NCBI GenBank assembly: GCA_903834465.1
Contig: CAILJB010000091.1
Location: 62,001-126,000 of the forward strand
Reading direction: 5' to 3'
Length of the DNA: 64,000 nt
Source of the DNA: an uncultured Pseudomonadota bacterium
GTDB taxonomy: Bacteria > Pseudomonadota > Gammaproteobacteria > Methylococcales > Methylomonadaceae
Shown: positions 7,184 to 15,906 of the stretch, one piece after another
Numbering within the stretch: the stretch's first letter is position 1
Layout of the letters: every line of letters begins with the position of its first letter
Made by a program: the position numbers and the translations under genes
Notes under the pieces: generated by a model
The model's database searches: none
What the model saw: only the letters and a program-made list of their open reading frames with translations
Told to the model about the DNA's origin: nothing

Positions 7184-8807
7184 GGGTTAGGTAGATTTCT
7201 TGAATTTTTGAATAATTAGCTTTGAAGACTTTTATTTGGCTATCTTTAATACGAAAATACAACGTGTCTTCATCTATAAAATCACTAATATCTTCTTCGA
7301 GTATTTCTATTTGTGATTTTGTATAAAACCAAGGGATAAAAAATTGACTTTTTATAAATTGTTTGAATTTTTGTAGTGCAAATTCGTAACAAAGTTGTTT
7401 TGTAATGTCTGTTTTTATTTTGGAGTTGTAACTGATAAAACAACTTGAATCTATGTACTTCCAATCAAATAAATGCATTGGATCAGGTAGATTGAGATCG
7501 ACATTTTCAATAAGAAATTTTTTTTGTTTTTCAAGCTCTGATTTAGGATAGTTTCTAAATTCATTCTCTCCGATGGGTCTCATGGAACTCTTACTTTGTT
7601 TGAGAATTAAACAAAACTTCCTGTAAATAGACAACCTTGCAGTTTTGTTTATTAACACGACTTTAAAATCAACCGTTAATCCATAATCTTTTTTGACAAT
7701 TATTTTTATTACTTGGTCAAAAATAGCGTCATTGTTTCCCTTGTATTTATTTGATACACAAAGTAAATCAGGACGAATCCAGCGTTTTTTGCCACGAAAT
7801 TCAATGAAAAATGGGTCGTCGAAATCTTCTTTTTTGTAAATGGGGAAATAACCTGCTGATTTAGCATTTGCAATACGTTGGTCATTGAAAATGATATTTG
7901 TGTCAGCATAAATAATTGAATTTTTGCGAGTTGCAAAAGCCCAAGTTGCACACATATCCTCCCAAACCGACGAAAAATTACTAATTCCCCAAAATGTGCC
8001 TAATTCGTCTGGGTTGTCCATATCTAACTCGCCATAAAGAAACATCTCAATCGCTTCGTAAAGTCGCCAATAATCTTCGTCTTTGTACGCGGTACGTTTG
8101 TCGATGTCGTCTAAAACACCTTTGAGCGTGCGAATCGTTGTTTCAAACGTTTCTTCGTTAAACAACGATTCTTCGTGATTCAAATGCTGTTCGCTGAAAC
8201 GATGCGCTAATTCTTGCACACGCGGTTCTATGTCTTGTTCTAATTCATTTTGCAATTCCGACACAATGAAACAAAACAAATCAATCAACGTTGTCGATTC
8301 ATAACACAAGGTTTGGCGCGGCAAATCCATTTCATCGATATAAATCACATCTTTGGGCAAATAAATCGCTCTGTCCAAATAGCGGTCAATTTTGGAATAA
8401 TCAACTTTTTCATCTGCGCCAATGCGCCGTTCCATCACATCTAACGCTAAATCAGCGTAAGTCTCTAACAAATTTTCGATTAACGCGATTTTGCTATAAA
8501 GCACCACCTCATTTTCTTCTTTGTTCTTGAAACGATAGCCGTCTTTTTCTTTTTGGACTTGGTCTTTACCGTTGGAACGTGGGTCTAAAATTTCGCGCGT
8601 ACTGTCACGTTCAAACTTTTTAAACGTGCGATACATTTTGAAAAACAAATCTTTGGTGGCTTCAAAATCATTTTCAGGAAAATCATCAAAACCGTGTGGC
8701 AAACGAAATTCCACCTCTCCGTTTTCATTTCGCCGAATACCGACAAAGGAATTCGTGCTTTCAAAATCGCAACGTTTGGTGAGTTTTAGCGTTTTGAAAT
8801 TAAACAT
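7176..8807 (-). CDS. McrC/LlaJI-family restriction endonuclease subunit
   Basis: A 543-residue protein starting MFNFKTLKLTKRC at 8807 and overlapping the McrB-like stop by 8 bases. The C-terminal half has a PD-(D/E)xK nuclease pattern like LlaJI/McrC proteins: KRWIRPDLLC, then HLFDWKYID and ITKQLCYEFALQKF, where the last Lys-Gln helix is typical. The N-terminal half is a long helical region presumably contacting the McrB motor. McrBC-type systems cut DNA carrying foreign methylation, with McrB supplying GTP-driven movement. No DNA methyltransferase is nearby, which favours a type IV (modification-dependent) mode over the type II-like LlaJI arrangement. Confidence 0.8.
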   Translation of the reverse strand: MFNFKTLKLTKRCDFESTNSFVGIRRNENGEVEFRLPHGFDDFPENDFEATKDLFFKMYRTFKKFERDSTREILDPRSNGKDQVQKEKDGYRFKNKEENEVVLYSKIALIENLLETYADLALDVMERRIGADEKVDYSKIDRYLDRAIYLPKDVIYIDEMDLPRQTLCYESTTLIDLFCFIVSELQNELEQDIEPRVQELAHRFSEQHLNHEESLFNEETFETTIRTLKGVLDDIDKRTAYKDEDYWRLYEAIEMFLYGELDMDNPDELGTFWGISNFSSVWEDMCATWAFATRKNSIIYADTNIIFNDQRIANAKSAGYFPIYKKEDFDDPFFIEFRGKKRWIRPDLLCVSNKYKGNNDAIFDQVIKIIVKKDYGLTVDFKVVLINKTARLSIYRKFCLILKQSKSSMRPIGENEFRNYPKSELEKQKKFLIENVDLNLPDPMHLFDWKYIDSSCFISYNSKIKTDITKQLCYEFALQKFKQFIKSQFFIPWFYTKSQIEILEEDISDFIDEDTLYFRIKDSQIKVFKANYSKIQEIYLTHD

Positions 8808-10175
8808 GACCGTTAATTTTGTCGATAAACAAATCAACCTGTTTTGAAAAATCGCCAAAGGTAATCAAAGTTTCTTCTTGGTCATCAAACAGCAATTTAA
8901 CCAACGGTTTTTTATCTCGATTAAAAACGCTGTCCCATAAAAAAAACATCAATTTATTTTGAATGCTCGATTTTTGAATTACCTCGTCGGTGATGAAAAA
9001 ATGTCCGATTTGTTTATCTTCAATGCCACGAATGGATTTGTGATTGCTTTTGATAAACGCATTTAATTTTCCGACAAATTCTATCCAATCATTTCGATTT
9101 TCAAATGCCACGCCGTCAGCGGAAACTGTGTTGGAATCAACATCGTAAATTCCCATTCCCAACGGCGTTTAAACGCACTGTCCATGTAATAAATTGAACT
9201 GTCCGACGTATTCATGCTGGCGAGAATTGATAAATTGGACGGGATTTTTATGGTTCGATTTTTGAAATCACAACTCAGAATTTGTTGTAATGTCGTCGCG
9301 GGGATTTCTTCATAGCCAAATTTGTAGGTTACAGTCTGATTTTTAACTTTTGAATGTGGTTCTAATTCGCATAATTCCAGTAATCGATTAAACGTGATTT
9401 CATTCACGCTGACTTCATAACTCGACCAACCGTCAGGATTTCTATCGAGCAATTGAAACGTTGTTCCGAAAATCGCTGCCGAATTTCCCCGATTGATTTC
9501 GTCTATCACTAGCGCAACATTTTCAATTTTTTCGGTTTTTTCATGTGCGGCGATGATATTTTTATAGGCTTGCGAAAGAGCTTTTAAAAAATGTCCTTCG
9601 TAAAAATTGTATTCGACCGAACCTTTTCGCGTGATTGGAACGAGTTTACCGACAAAATCGCCGTAAGTGTATTCAGGATGAAACACGGTTTTGATGATAT
9701 TTTCAGAATTAAAAATGTTTAACTCGTTTGGAATGATTTGTTTATCTATTTTATGACTTTTACCTGTTCCAGGACTGCCAAAAAGGATTTTTTGTTGGTA
9801 GGTAGTTTTCATTTTTATTTTTCCTGTAAATGTTTTAAGTAACTGCTTATCCAATCCCACAATTTCCAAATTTGGCAAATGCCGCAACGAATCCGGCAAT
9901 GAAGTAATTGAATTTCCCACGACGTTTAATTTTTTCAATGCCGTCAAACTATCAATCCATTCGGGCAATTCAATCAGTTGGTTATAAGCTAAATCGAGTT
10001 CTGTCAAATTGGTTAAATTACCTATCACATCAGGCAACTGCGTTAATTTACAAAAACTCAAATTTAACGCCGTCATAAGCAAAAGAGCTTCTTTATCGCG
10101 CGGCAATTTCTCTTGGGCGATATGATTTATATCCGCCCAAGCAAAAAATGTATCTCTCCAATCAGGTTGTGCCAT
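8800..10175 (-). pseudogene. McrB-like AAA+ GTPase with N-terminal leucine-rich repeats, single-base frameshift
   Basis: The start at 10175 shares one base with the ctaA stop (TAATG). Residues 1-121 carry leucine-rich repeats (NLTNLTELDLAYNQLIELP, LTALKKLNVVGNSITSLP, LPNLEIVGLD). An McrB AAA+ domain follows from about 122: Walker A GSPGTGKS, Walker B VALVIDEINRGN, the signature ILASMNTSDSS, and FKRRWEWEF. The frame is lost near 9137-9142; the next frame continues DVDSNTVSADGVAFENR to the stop at 8800, ending in the helical lid. One base appears missing. ATG 9812 (MKTTYQQKILFG) with an AGGA upstream could be a separate McrB start, but no stop separates it from the repeats, so a fusion is the simplest reading. 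Confidence 0.78.
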
Positions 10176-11140
10176 TATTTTCGTGTGCTGTAACGCAACG
10201 CCATCCACATAAAAAATTGCGTGCCTAAAATCAAATTCGCCATGAGCAAATGAATCGGTTGAGCAACCGCTGGCATGCCTAATCGGTCTAAACTTACACC
10301 GGCTAAAATCGCGGTAACAATTAAAGCAAATAATAAAAATCCAGCACGAACTAATGGATGTTTTTTATCAACGTTCTGAAAAAGTCGCCACACCAGCCAC
10401 GCATTCGTAAACAAAATCAGCGATGAAAACGAACGATGCACATAAAAAATGATTGGAAAATCCTCACGCCAAAATTGTCTATCAATGTAAGCGTGTTCAT
10501 GAGCAATAAAATCGACCGCCTCGCGCACCTGCGATCCCATCACAATTTGTAGCAAGGTCATTGCGATCACCACCAACAAAACGGTTTTAAATTTTGCCGG
10601 CAAAACTGCCAAATCAATTCGCGCAAACGTTTCGCGTTGCGAGCGGGTTATCGTGTAAATCAATAATGCGACAATAACCAGTGCAACCGCCATGTGAATG
10701 GTAATCATCAACGGTTTTAAATTACTGGCAACAACCGTCGAACCTAACCAACCTTGAAATCCCACCAGTAAAAATGCGGTTACGGCTAAATAAAAAACCG
10801 GTTTATCTGTTTTTAAATAAATCCGCGATGACCATGCCGTTAAAAAAATCAAAAAGCCAATCGTCACACCAACTAAACGATTGGTATATTCTGTCCATGT
10901 TTTCACTGGATTGAATTGCGTATTTTCATAACCGCGTTGCGCGTAAATTTCGTGATAATTAGCGGGCAATTGTGCTTCTGATGTGGGTGGAATCCATTGT
11001 CCAAAACAGGTTGGCCAATCAGGACAGCCCATCCCTGCACCCGACGCTCGCACAATTCCGCCCACTAAAATTACAAAATACACCGCACAAATGGTCAACA
11101 TTCCCAATCTGCGAAATTTCAAAGCCTGTGCATCATTCAT
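10175..11140 (-). CDS. ctaA: Heme A synthase (COX15/CtaA)
   Basis: A 321-residue membrane enzyme that oxidises the C8 methyl of heme O to give heme A for aa3-type cytochrome oxidase. About eight transmembrane helices are visible. Conserved motifs include GGIVRASGAGMGCPDWPTC, YTNRLVG, THMAVAL-like HMAVAL, and two C-terminal histidines in FYVHRSFSS and QPIHLLMANL that ligate heme. It starts at 11140, overlapping the end of the ygfZ-like gene by 8 bases, and its stop abuts the LRR-McrB start, which is an odd neighbour. Confidence 0.94.
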   Translation of the reverse strand: MNDAQALKFRRLGMLTICAVYFVILVGGIVRASGAGMGCPDWPTCFGQWIPPTSEAQLPANYHEIYAQRGYENTQFNPVKTWTEYTNRLVGVTIGFLIFLTAWSSRIYLKTDKPVFYLAVTAFLLVGFQGWLGSTVVASNLKPLMITIHMAVALVIVALLIYTITRSQRETFARIDLAVLPAKFKTVLLVVIAMTLLQIVMGSQVREAVDFIAHEHAYIDRQFWREDFPIIFYVHRSFSSLILFTNAWLVWRLFQNVDKKHPLVRAGFLLFALIVTAILAGVSLDRLGMPAVAQPIHLLMANLILGTQFFMWMALRYSTRK

Positions 11141-11888
11141 GTTTACGTCCTCCTACAATTTTTAAAACATCTCTCAACGCATTATCTAAACGTAACGTAG
11201 ATTCTATGGTGTCGGTATTTAATACACACAAAACAATCATTTTGTTTACAGATGTTTCAATAACATCGCCCGTAATACTATCTTTAGTTTTATAAGGAAT
11301 ACTTCGCACTTGTGCCAATAAAACCGTCCCGACGTTTTCACCCGTTTCGTCAATAATTGGACAACCCGGTTCAACGTTCGCAATTGATTCGCAAAGCGCA
11401 AGATTTAATTGCCGTTTTACGTCACCCAGATAATGCGTTCGTACCACAATTTCTTGACCTGTATAACAACCTTTCGTAAAACTTACCGCACCATTTGTGT
11501 CTAATGCCAACGATTGTGGGATAAATTGCTCACTGGTTTCGGGCAAAATCCAAGGTGTTCTCAAAGTGCTTGGTTTTAGAAAACGCTGAATTGGTAAATT
11601 TTCCATTTCAGAAAATTCCACTTTCGCGCGTAACTTATAATGTTGCAATAATTCTTGAACCGTTATTAAAAGTGATTTTGGCAAAACCAGCAAAAAACCT
11701 TCTGTTGTTTTAATAATCAAAAATGTCGCAATAACTCGTCCTTTTGGATTGCAAAAAGCGCTTAATTGACCTTTATGCTCAATAAGTTCGTTTACGTCGC
11801 AAGTCATTTGACCTTGTAAAAAAGAAGCTGCATCCTCACCGGTTACCGATAAAACACCTAAATCCGTTAGATTTATCAAAGATTTCAT
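11133..11888 (-). CDS. ygfZ: YgfZ/GcvT-family folate-binding protein for Fe-S cluster repair
   Basis: A 251-residue protein with the diagnostic KGCYTGQEIV motif, whose Cys is essential in YgfZ, and an N-terminal GcvT-like folate fold (LTDLGVLSVTGEDAASFLQGQMTCDVNEL). YgfZ uses tetrahydrofolate to support assembly or repair of certain [4Fe-4S] enzymes. The start at 11888 is chosen because GGGAG lies directly upstream and it overlaps the folA stop as ATGA. Sitting next to the dihydrofolate reductase gene fits its folate dependence. Confidence 0.9.
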   Translation of the reverse strand: MKSLINLTDLGVLSVTGEDAASFLQGQMTCDVNELIEHKGQLSAFCNPKGRVIATFLIIKTTEGFLLVLPKSLLITVQELLQHYKLRAKVEFSEMENLPIQRFLKPSTLRTPWILPETSEQFIPQSLALDTNGAVSFTKGCYTGQEIVVRTHYLGDVKRQLNLALCESIANVEPGCPIIDETGENVGTVLLAQVRSIPYKTKDSITGDVIETSVNKMIVLCVLNTDTIESTLRLDNALRDVLKIVGGRKHE

Positions 11889-12373
11889 TTTTTCTCCCAT
11901 GTTAAAAAACGATAATTAAAATCCACTTTTTCATCGTTGGTGACGCGCTCACAGGCGATTTCTTGCCAATTGTTATAATCAATTTCAGGAAAAAATGTAT
12001 CGCCTTCAAATTCAGTTTCAATATCTGTTAAATACAATCGATTTGCCAACGGCAACGTCATTTCATAAAGGGTTGCACCACCAATCACAAATAATTCTTC
12101 GCCATAATTTTGTGCGGTATTTAACGCCGATTCCAACGAATCAAAAACCAAACAACCCTCTGGTTTATAATCCGAATTGCGACTCAAAATCATATTCGTG
12201 CGTCCGATAAGCGGTTTACCAATAGATTCAAAGGTTTTACGCCCCATCAAAATTGGCGCATTCATAGTGATTGCTTTAAAACGTTTTAAATCAGCAGACA
12301 AATGCCAAGGCATTTTATTGTTTAACCCGATAACGCGATTCGCTGACATAGCGACGATAAGTGATATTTTCAT
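11885..12373 (-). CDS. folA: Dihydrofolate reductase
   Basis: A 162-residue DHFR: ISLIVAMSANRVIGLNNKMPWHLSADLKRFK at the N-terminus contains the Trp-His/Asp substrate loop, PILMGRKTFESIGKPL is the NADPH-binding segment, and LFVIGGATLYE the second nucleotide-binding turn. It reduces dihydrofolate to tetrahydrofolate. It overlaps ygfZ by 4 bases and diverges from the asparaginase gene across a 54-base gap that must hold both promoters. Confidence 0.96.
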   Translation of the reverse strand: MKISLIVAMSANRVIGLNNKMPWHLSADLKRFKAITMNAPILMGRKTFESIGKPLIGRTNMILSRNSDYKPEGCLVFDSLESALNTAQNYGEELFVIGGATLYEMTLPLANRLYLTDIETEFEGDTFFPEIDYNNWQEIACERVTNDEKVDFNYRFLTWEKK

Positions 12374-12427
12374 TTAGTACAGAGCTTGTTATGCTTTAAA
12401 AAAGCGCAATTTTAATGCAAAAGGACT

Positions 12428-13405
12428 ATGAAAAACATTTTAGTGGTATTTACAGGCGGGACGATTGGTTCAAGTGTCATCGATGGTGCAATTAACACCG
12501 ATTCCAAAACAAGTTTTTTATTGCTCGCGCAATTCAAACAGCGTTATCCGCAATTAGATGTCAATTTCACTACGCTACAGCCTTATAACATTTTAAGTGA
12601 AAATCTTTCACCAGCGGTGTGGACAACGTTAATTACTGCCATTGAAAACGCAAGTCCGAAATTATACGACGGTATCATCGTCACGCATGGCACAGATACG
12701 TTAGCGTATACTGCCGCGGCGTTGAGTTTTTATTTTCACAAATTAAACGTACCGATTTTTCTAGTATCTAGCCAATATCCATTGCAAAATGACAATGCAA
12801 ATGGTTTAGATAATTTTAGTTTTGCGGTGAAAAAAATTTTACATGAACAACTAACAGGCGTTTTTGTTCCTTATCGTAACCCGTCTGAACACATTGTGAC
12901 ATTGCATCACGGAGCAAGGCTTACCTGCTCGCCACAACTTAGCAGTGATTTTTTTAGTGTCACCAGAGATATTGAACAATCAATTCCCAAAATTACTTTC
13001 AATGCGCCGCTAATCCCCAATTTTTCAAAACGAATTTTGTTAATAAAGCCATATCCCGGTTTAGACTATTCACATTTTAATTTGGATAATGTGGATGCGG
13101 TGCTGCATGATTTATATCATTCAGGAACAGCATGTACGACAACTGAATGGGGCGTAAATCATTCGTTACTGGCATTTATAAGACGTTGTCACGAACGGAA
13201 AATAGCCGTTTTTTTAGCTCCAGCCTTTAAGTTGGAAAACGCTTATCAATCGATATTGGAACTGGTAAATCAAGATGTGGAAATAATTTGGAATATCTCG
13301 TTAGAAGCAACGTTTGTAAAATTATCGCTTGCTTATGGTAATTTTACCGAATTATCTACTATCATTTCATTTCTACAGCTAAATTTAGCTGATGAACATA
13401 TTTAA
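12428..13405 (+). CDS. L-asparaginase family amidohydrolase
   Basis: A 325-residue protein with both catalytic threonine motifs of bacterial type I/II asparaginases: VVFTGGTIGSS near the start and IIVTHGTDTLAYTAAALSF at about residue 85. It hydrolyses asparagine (and possibly glutamine) to aspartate and ammonia. No signal peptide is seen, so it is likely cytoplasmic. Its C-terminal domain (PGLDYSHF, EWGVNHSLLAF) is a little divergent but complete. The GGAC/AGGAC upstream of the ATG can serve as ribosome-binding site. Confidence 0.88.
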   Translation: MKNILVVFTGGTIGSSVIDGAINTDSKTSFLLLAQFKQRYPQLDVNFTTLQPYNILSENLSPAVWTTLITAIENASPKLYDGIIVTHGTDTLAYTAAALSFYFHKLNVPIFLVSSQYPLQNDNANGLDNFSFAVKKILHEQLTGVFVPYRNPSEHIVTLHHGARLTCSPQLSSDFFSVTRDIEQSIPKITFNAPLIPNFSKRILLIKPYPGLDYSHFNLDNVDAVLHDLYHSGTACTTTEWGVNHSLLAFIRRCHERKIAVFLAPAFKLENAYQSILELVNQDVEIIWNISLEATFVKLSLAYGNFTELSTIISFLQLNLADEHI

Positions 13406-13419
13406 AATTTGGAGAATTT

Positions 13420-13605
13420 ATGAGTACCGTAGTTGAAAAAATTTGTGAACCCAACGGAAAGATTGTGTATAGATTGACAATCAAATTGCCAAATGGCTCG
13501 CAAAAAGTTGAAAATTTTGAACGCGCCTTTGATGCTCAAAAACGTCAAAGACAAATTGAAGATGAACGTACCAAAAGAAATGTGACGGGCAATCATTACA
13601 TGTAG
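13420..13605 (+). CDS. Small conserved-looking protein of unknown function
   Basis: A 61-residue charged protein, MSTVVEKICEPNGKIVYRLTIKLPNG, followed by a basic helical tail (FDAQKRQRQIEDERTKRN). It starts 14 bases after the asparaginase stop, with GGAG (13411-13414) as a ribosome-binding site, and is followed directly by a strong terminator, so it is probably the last gene of the asparaginase transcript. No domain is recognised; the N-terminal half looks like a two-stranded hairpin. Confidence 0.6.
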   Translation: MSTVVEKICEPNGKIVYRLTIKLPNGSQKVENFERAFDAQKRQRQIEDERTKRNVTGNHYM

Positions 13606-13627
13606 AAATTTGTCTTTTTAGATATAA

Positions 13628-13664
13628 AAACGCCGCTTCAGTTACGAGAACTAAAGCGGCGTTT
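13628..13664. terminator. Rho-independent terminator, probably bidirectional
   Basis: A stem of 16 pairs with one mismatch: AAACGCCGCTTCAGTT pairs with AACTAAAGCGGCGTTT around a 5-base loop. A-rich and T-rich flanks on both sides allow it to serve the 61-residue gene on the plus strand and the secreted-protein gene (stop at 13692) on the minus strand. Confidence 0.85.
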
Positions 13665-13691
13665 ATTTGTAATACGTTTTTTGAGACAGTC

Positions 13692-14090
13692 TTATTTATG
13701 CGCTGCGTCGTAAATTTCTTTCATTTCTTTCAAAACGTCAGCCGCCGCTTTTGCAGCCGCACCCGCTTCGCTCATTGTACCTTGGTCAGCTGCTTCACGC
13801 GCTGCACGCAATTTGTCATTTAATTTTTGACGTAAACGTTCTGTTTGTTCATAACGGAATTCTTTTTGTGCTTGACGAGCATCTGAAATCGCTGCGATGA
13901 ATGCTGCTTTATCGCCATTACCTTCAGCAATTGAAACCGCTTCATTAACTTTAGCAATCGTATCAGCAGCGGCTGCTTTCACGATTGCATTTTTGTCACC
14001 ATGTTCTTCCGCTGCAAATGCAGGTGCAGAAACCGCTGCAAACGCAGCAACAATAGCAGTTGATAAAGCGATTTTTTTGAAAATATTCAT
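13692..14090 (-). CDS. Secreted alanine-rich helical protein
   Basis: A 132-residue exported protein with a clear signal peptide (MNIFKKIALSTAIVAAFAAVSAPAFA). The mature part is almost entirely helical and rich in Ala, Glu and Lys (IAKVNEAVSIAEGN, FIAAISDARQAQKEFRYEQ). In architecture it resembles small periplasmic helical proteins such as SmbP, but it lacks their histidine repeats. It shares its layout with the frameshifted gene at 36.7 kb. A 31-base palindrome lies in its upstream leader. Function unknown; export and helical fold are well supported. Confidence 0.8.
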   Translation of the reverse strand: MNIFKKIALSTAIVAAFAAVSAPAFAAEEHGDKNAIVKAAAADTIAKVNEAVSIAEGNGDKAAFIAAISDARQAQKEFRYEQTERLRQKLNDKLRAAREAADQGTMSEAGAAAKAAADVLKEMKEIYDAAHK

Positions 14091-14126
14091 TGGGTACCTT
14101 AAATATGAAAGACCAGAGGGGTTTTA

Positions 14127-14157
14127 TCTTTAACCTACTTTAAAAGTAGGTTAAAGA
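14127..14157. promoter_or_regulatory. Perfect 15-bp inverted repeat with 1-base spacer in divergent intergenic region
   Basis: TCTTTAACCTACTTT and its exact reverse complement are separated by a single A. It lies 37 bases upstream of the secreted-protein start (14090) and about 140 bases upstream of the HupE-fusion start. Such a tight palindrome is more like an operator or a cruciform-type site than a terminator, because the one-base spacer leaves no normal loop. The regulator is unknown. Confidence 0.6.
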
Positions 14158-14295
14158 CACTCGCATTATACGCAACCATCGCAGAAAAAAAAGTGTTGTT
14201 TCAAGGTTTGTCCACGTTATCCTCGATTGGATAATAAATAAAAAGCTGTGTAAAATAATTGCAATCTAAATTTTAGTGAAAAAAGCCATACTTTC

Positions 14296-15906
14296 ATGTC
14301 ATTGAAAACGACGTTCATAAAACGCTTACTGTTGCCAGCAACTCTTTTGTTGCTGGTGATGGTGTGGTTTTTTAGTCGTTTAACCGAAACAGTCATTGTT
14401 GACTTAACCAGTGGTTTTTCGCATCCGCTAGAAGGTTGGGATCATCTCGTTACGATGCTTGCGGTTGGCGTTTGGGCAGCGCAATTACGCGGTAAAGCGA
14501 TTTGGTTGTTGCCGCTAACATTTGTGAGTGTCATGAGTTTAGGCGGTATTTCAGGTGCAGCGAAATATTTAGCCGTACCAAGTGCAGAAGTTTTGATTTT
14601 ATTATCATGCTTAGTTTTTAGCGTGTTAATTATTCGCAAAATTCGTTTTGATACCAAAATCAATGTGTTAATTGTAGCATTTTTCGCCTTTTTCCACGGT
14701 TATGCTCACGGTCAGGAGATTTCTGCTTCCGCAAGTTTAATTTCTTACACGCTAGGTTTTATGGTTGCCACGTTGCTGTTGCATGGCGCAGGCATTTTGG
14801 TTGCAAAATTACTTCTGATTGCAATCACATTTTTCATTGCTCAAATCCTACACGCTGCACCGGTTGAATCTGAAAAAACTATCGCGGTTAATCCGGTAAT
14901 TACTTACACAATCGCATTTGAACAACAGGAAAATCAGCGGCTACTTGTAGAAAAACCACCGCTGATAAATTCACCGCAATGGCTTAATTTCAAACAGATT
15001 TTGCATTTTTACAAGCCGCCAACGCAAAATTGGCTATCGTTTGATGTAATAAAAACAGGTATTCAACATTTAACAAACGGGGTGGGGTTAACATCGCCAC
15101 CGACACGGACTTATTTTGTCTTTGCCGCACTCCTGCTCGTTTTTATTGTTTCCCAGTTTTTCTGTTACGTTTTTTATCCCAAACAACGCCACGATTATTC
15201 TACCTATCTCGCTTGTTGTTCTAAAAAATCGCTCAAATCCCACGCTTTATCTTTAACGCTTTCGCGTTTATTTATTTTCAATTTTTATACTCCAATACTG
15301 CCTTTTTTATTTTGGCGGCATGCCTTGGCGCGTCCAAAATTTACGAGAATTATTATGAAAACTCATCTATCCAAAAACTTACACCTATTGTTTGCGCTAT
15401 CAATTTTATTGCTGCCTAACTTCGCTCACGCCCATTCCATAGCATTCACCGCAATCGATTGGAACAGCGGCTTTTTACATCCGTTGCAAGGTCTTGACCA
15501 TATCATTGCGATGCTTGCTGTTGGTTTTTGGGCAGCACAATTACGCGGTCAATCTGTTTGGTTGTTACCACTAACGTTTGTCAGTGTCATGAGCTTGGGC
15601 GGCTTAATTGGCATGACAAACATCGAAATTCCCAGCGCAGAGTTGATTATTTTGTCGTCGGGATTTGTGTTGAGCATTTTAGCGATTAAGAAAGTGCGTT
15701 TTGATACCAAAATTAACATGTTAATCGTGGCGTTTTTTGCCCTTTTTCACGGTTACGCACATGGCGCAGAAATCACCGATTCAGCAAACTTTTTGTCTTA
15801 TAGCTTAGGTTTTATTGTGGCAACGTCGTTGCTGCATATCGCAGGCATAATGACAGCACAATGTGTTGAATTGGCAATGAAATTAAAGTGGTGGGTTGTC
15901 CAATGA
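14296..15906 (+). CDS. Tandem HupE/UreJ-family membrane protein (two HupE domains in one frame)
   Basis: The 536-residue frame holds two HupE/UreJ domains (about residues 36-180 and 383-530) that are clearly paralogous; both contain HPLxGxDHxxxMLAVGxWAAQLRG, WLLPLTFVSVMSLGG and FFHGYAHG-type segments. HupE/UreJ proteins are small metal permeases, best known for nickel; nickel, cobalt or copper are possible here. The second domain has its own ATG (15355) with a signal-like MKTHLSKNLHLL...FAHAHS sequence, so it may once have been, or still be, a separate start. The middle 170 residues look like a degenerate linker with one membrane segment. The stop overlaps the next gene as ATGA. Confidence 0.75.
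   Translation: MSLKTTFIKRLLLPATLLLLVMVWFFSRLTETVIVDLTSGFSHPLEGWDHLVTMLAVGVWAAQLRGKAIWLLPLTFVSVMSLGGISGAAKYLAVPSAEVLILLSCLVFSVLIIRKIRFDTKINVLIVAFFAFFHGYAHGQEISASASLISYTLGFMVATLLLHGAGILVAKLLLIAITFFIAQILHAAPVESEKTIAVNPVITYTIAFEQQENQRLLVEKPPLINSPQWLNFKQILHFYKPPTQNWLSFDVIKTGIQHLTNGVGLTSPPTRTYFVFAALLLVFIVSQFFCYVFYPKQRHDYSTYLACCSKKSLKSHALSLTLSRLFIFNFYTPILPFLFWRHALARPKFTRIIMKTHLSKNLHLLFALSILLLPNFAHAHSIAFTAIDWNSGFLHPLQGLDHIIAMLAVGFWAAQLRGQSVWLLPLTFVSVMSLGGLIGMTNIEIPSAELIILSSGFVLSILAIKKVRFDTKINMLIVAFFALFHGYAHGAEITDSANFLSYSLGFIVATSLLHIAGIMTAQCVELAMKLKWWVVQ

Noticed and set aside
8800-9812. McrB as an independent gene starting at 9812
   Set aside because: An AGGA does precede ATG 9812, but no stop separates it from the LRR part, so a fusion is the more economical reading; the option is mentioned in the feature.
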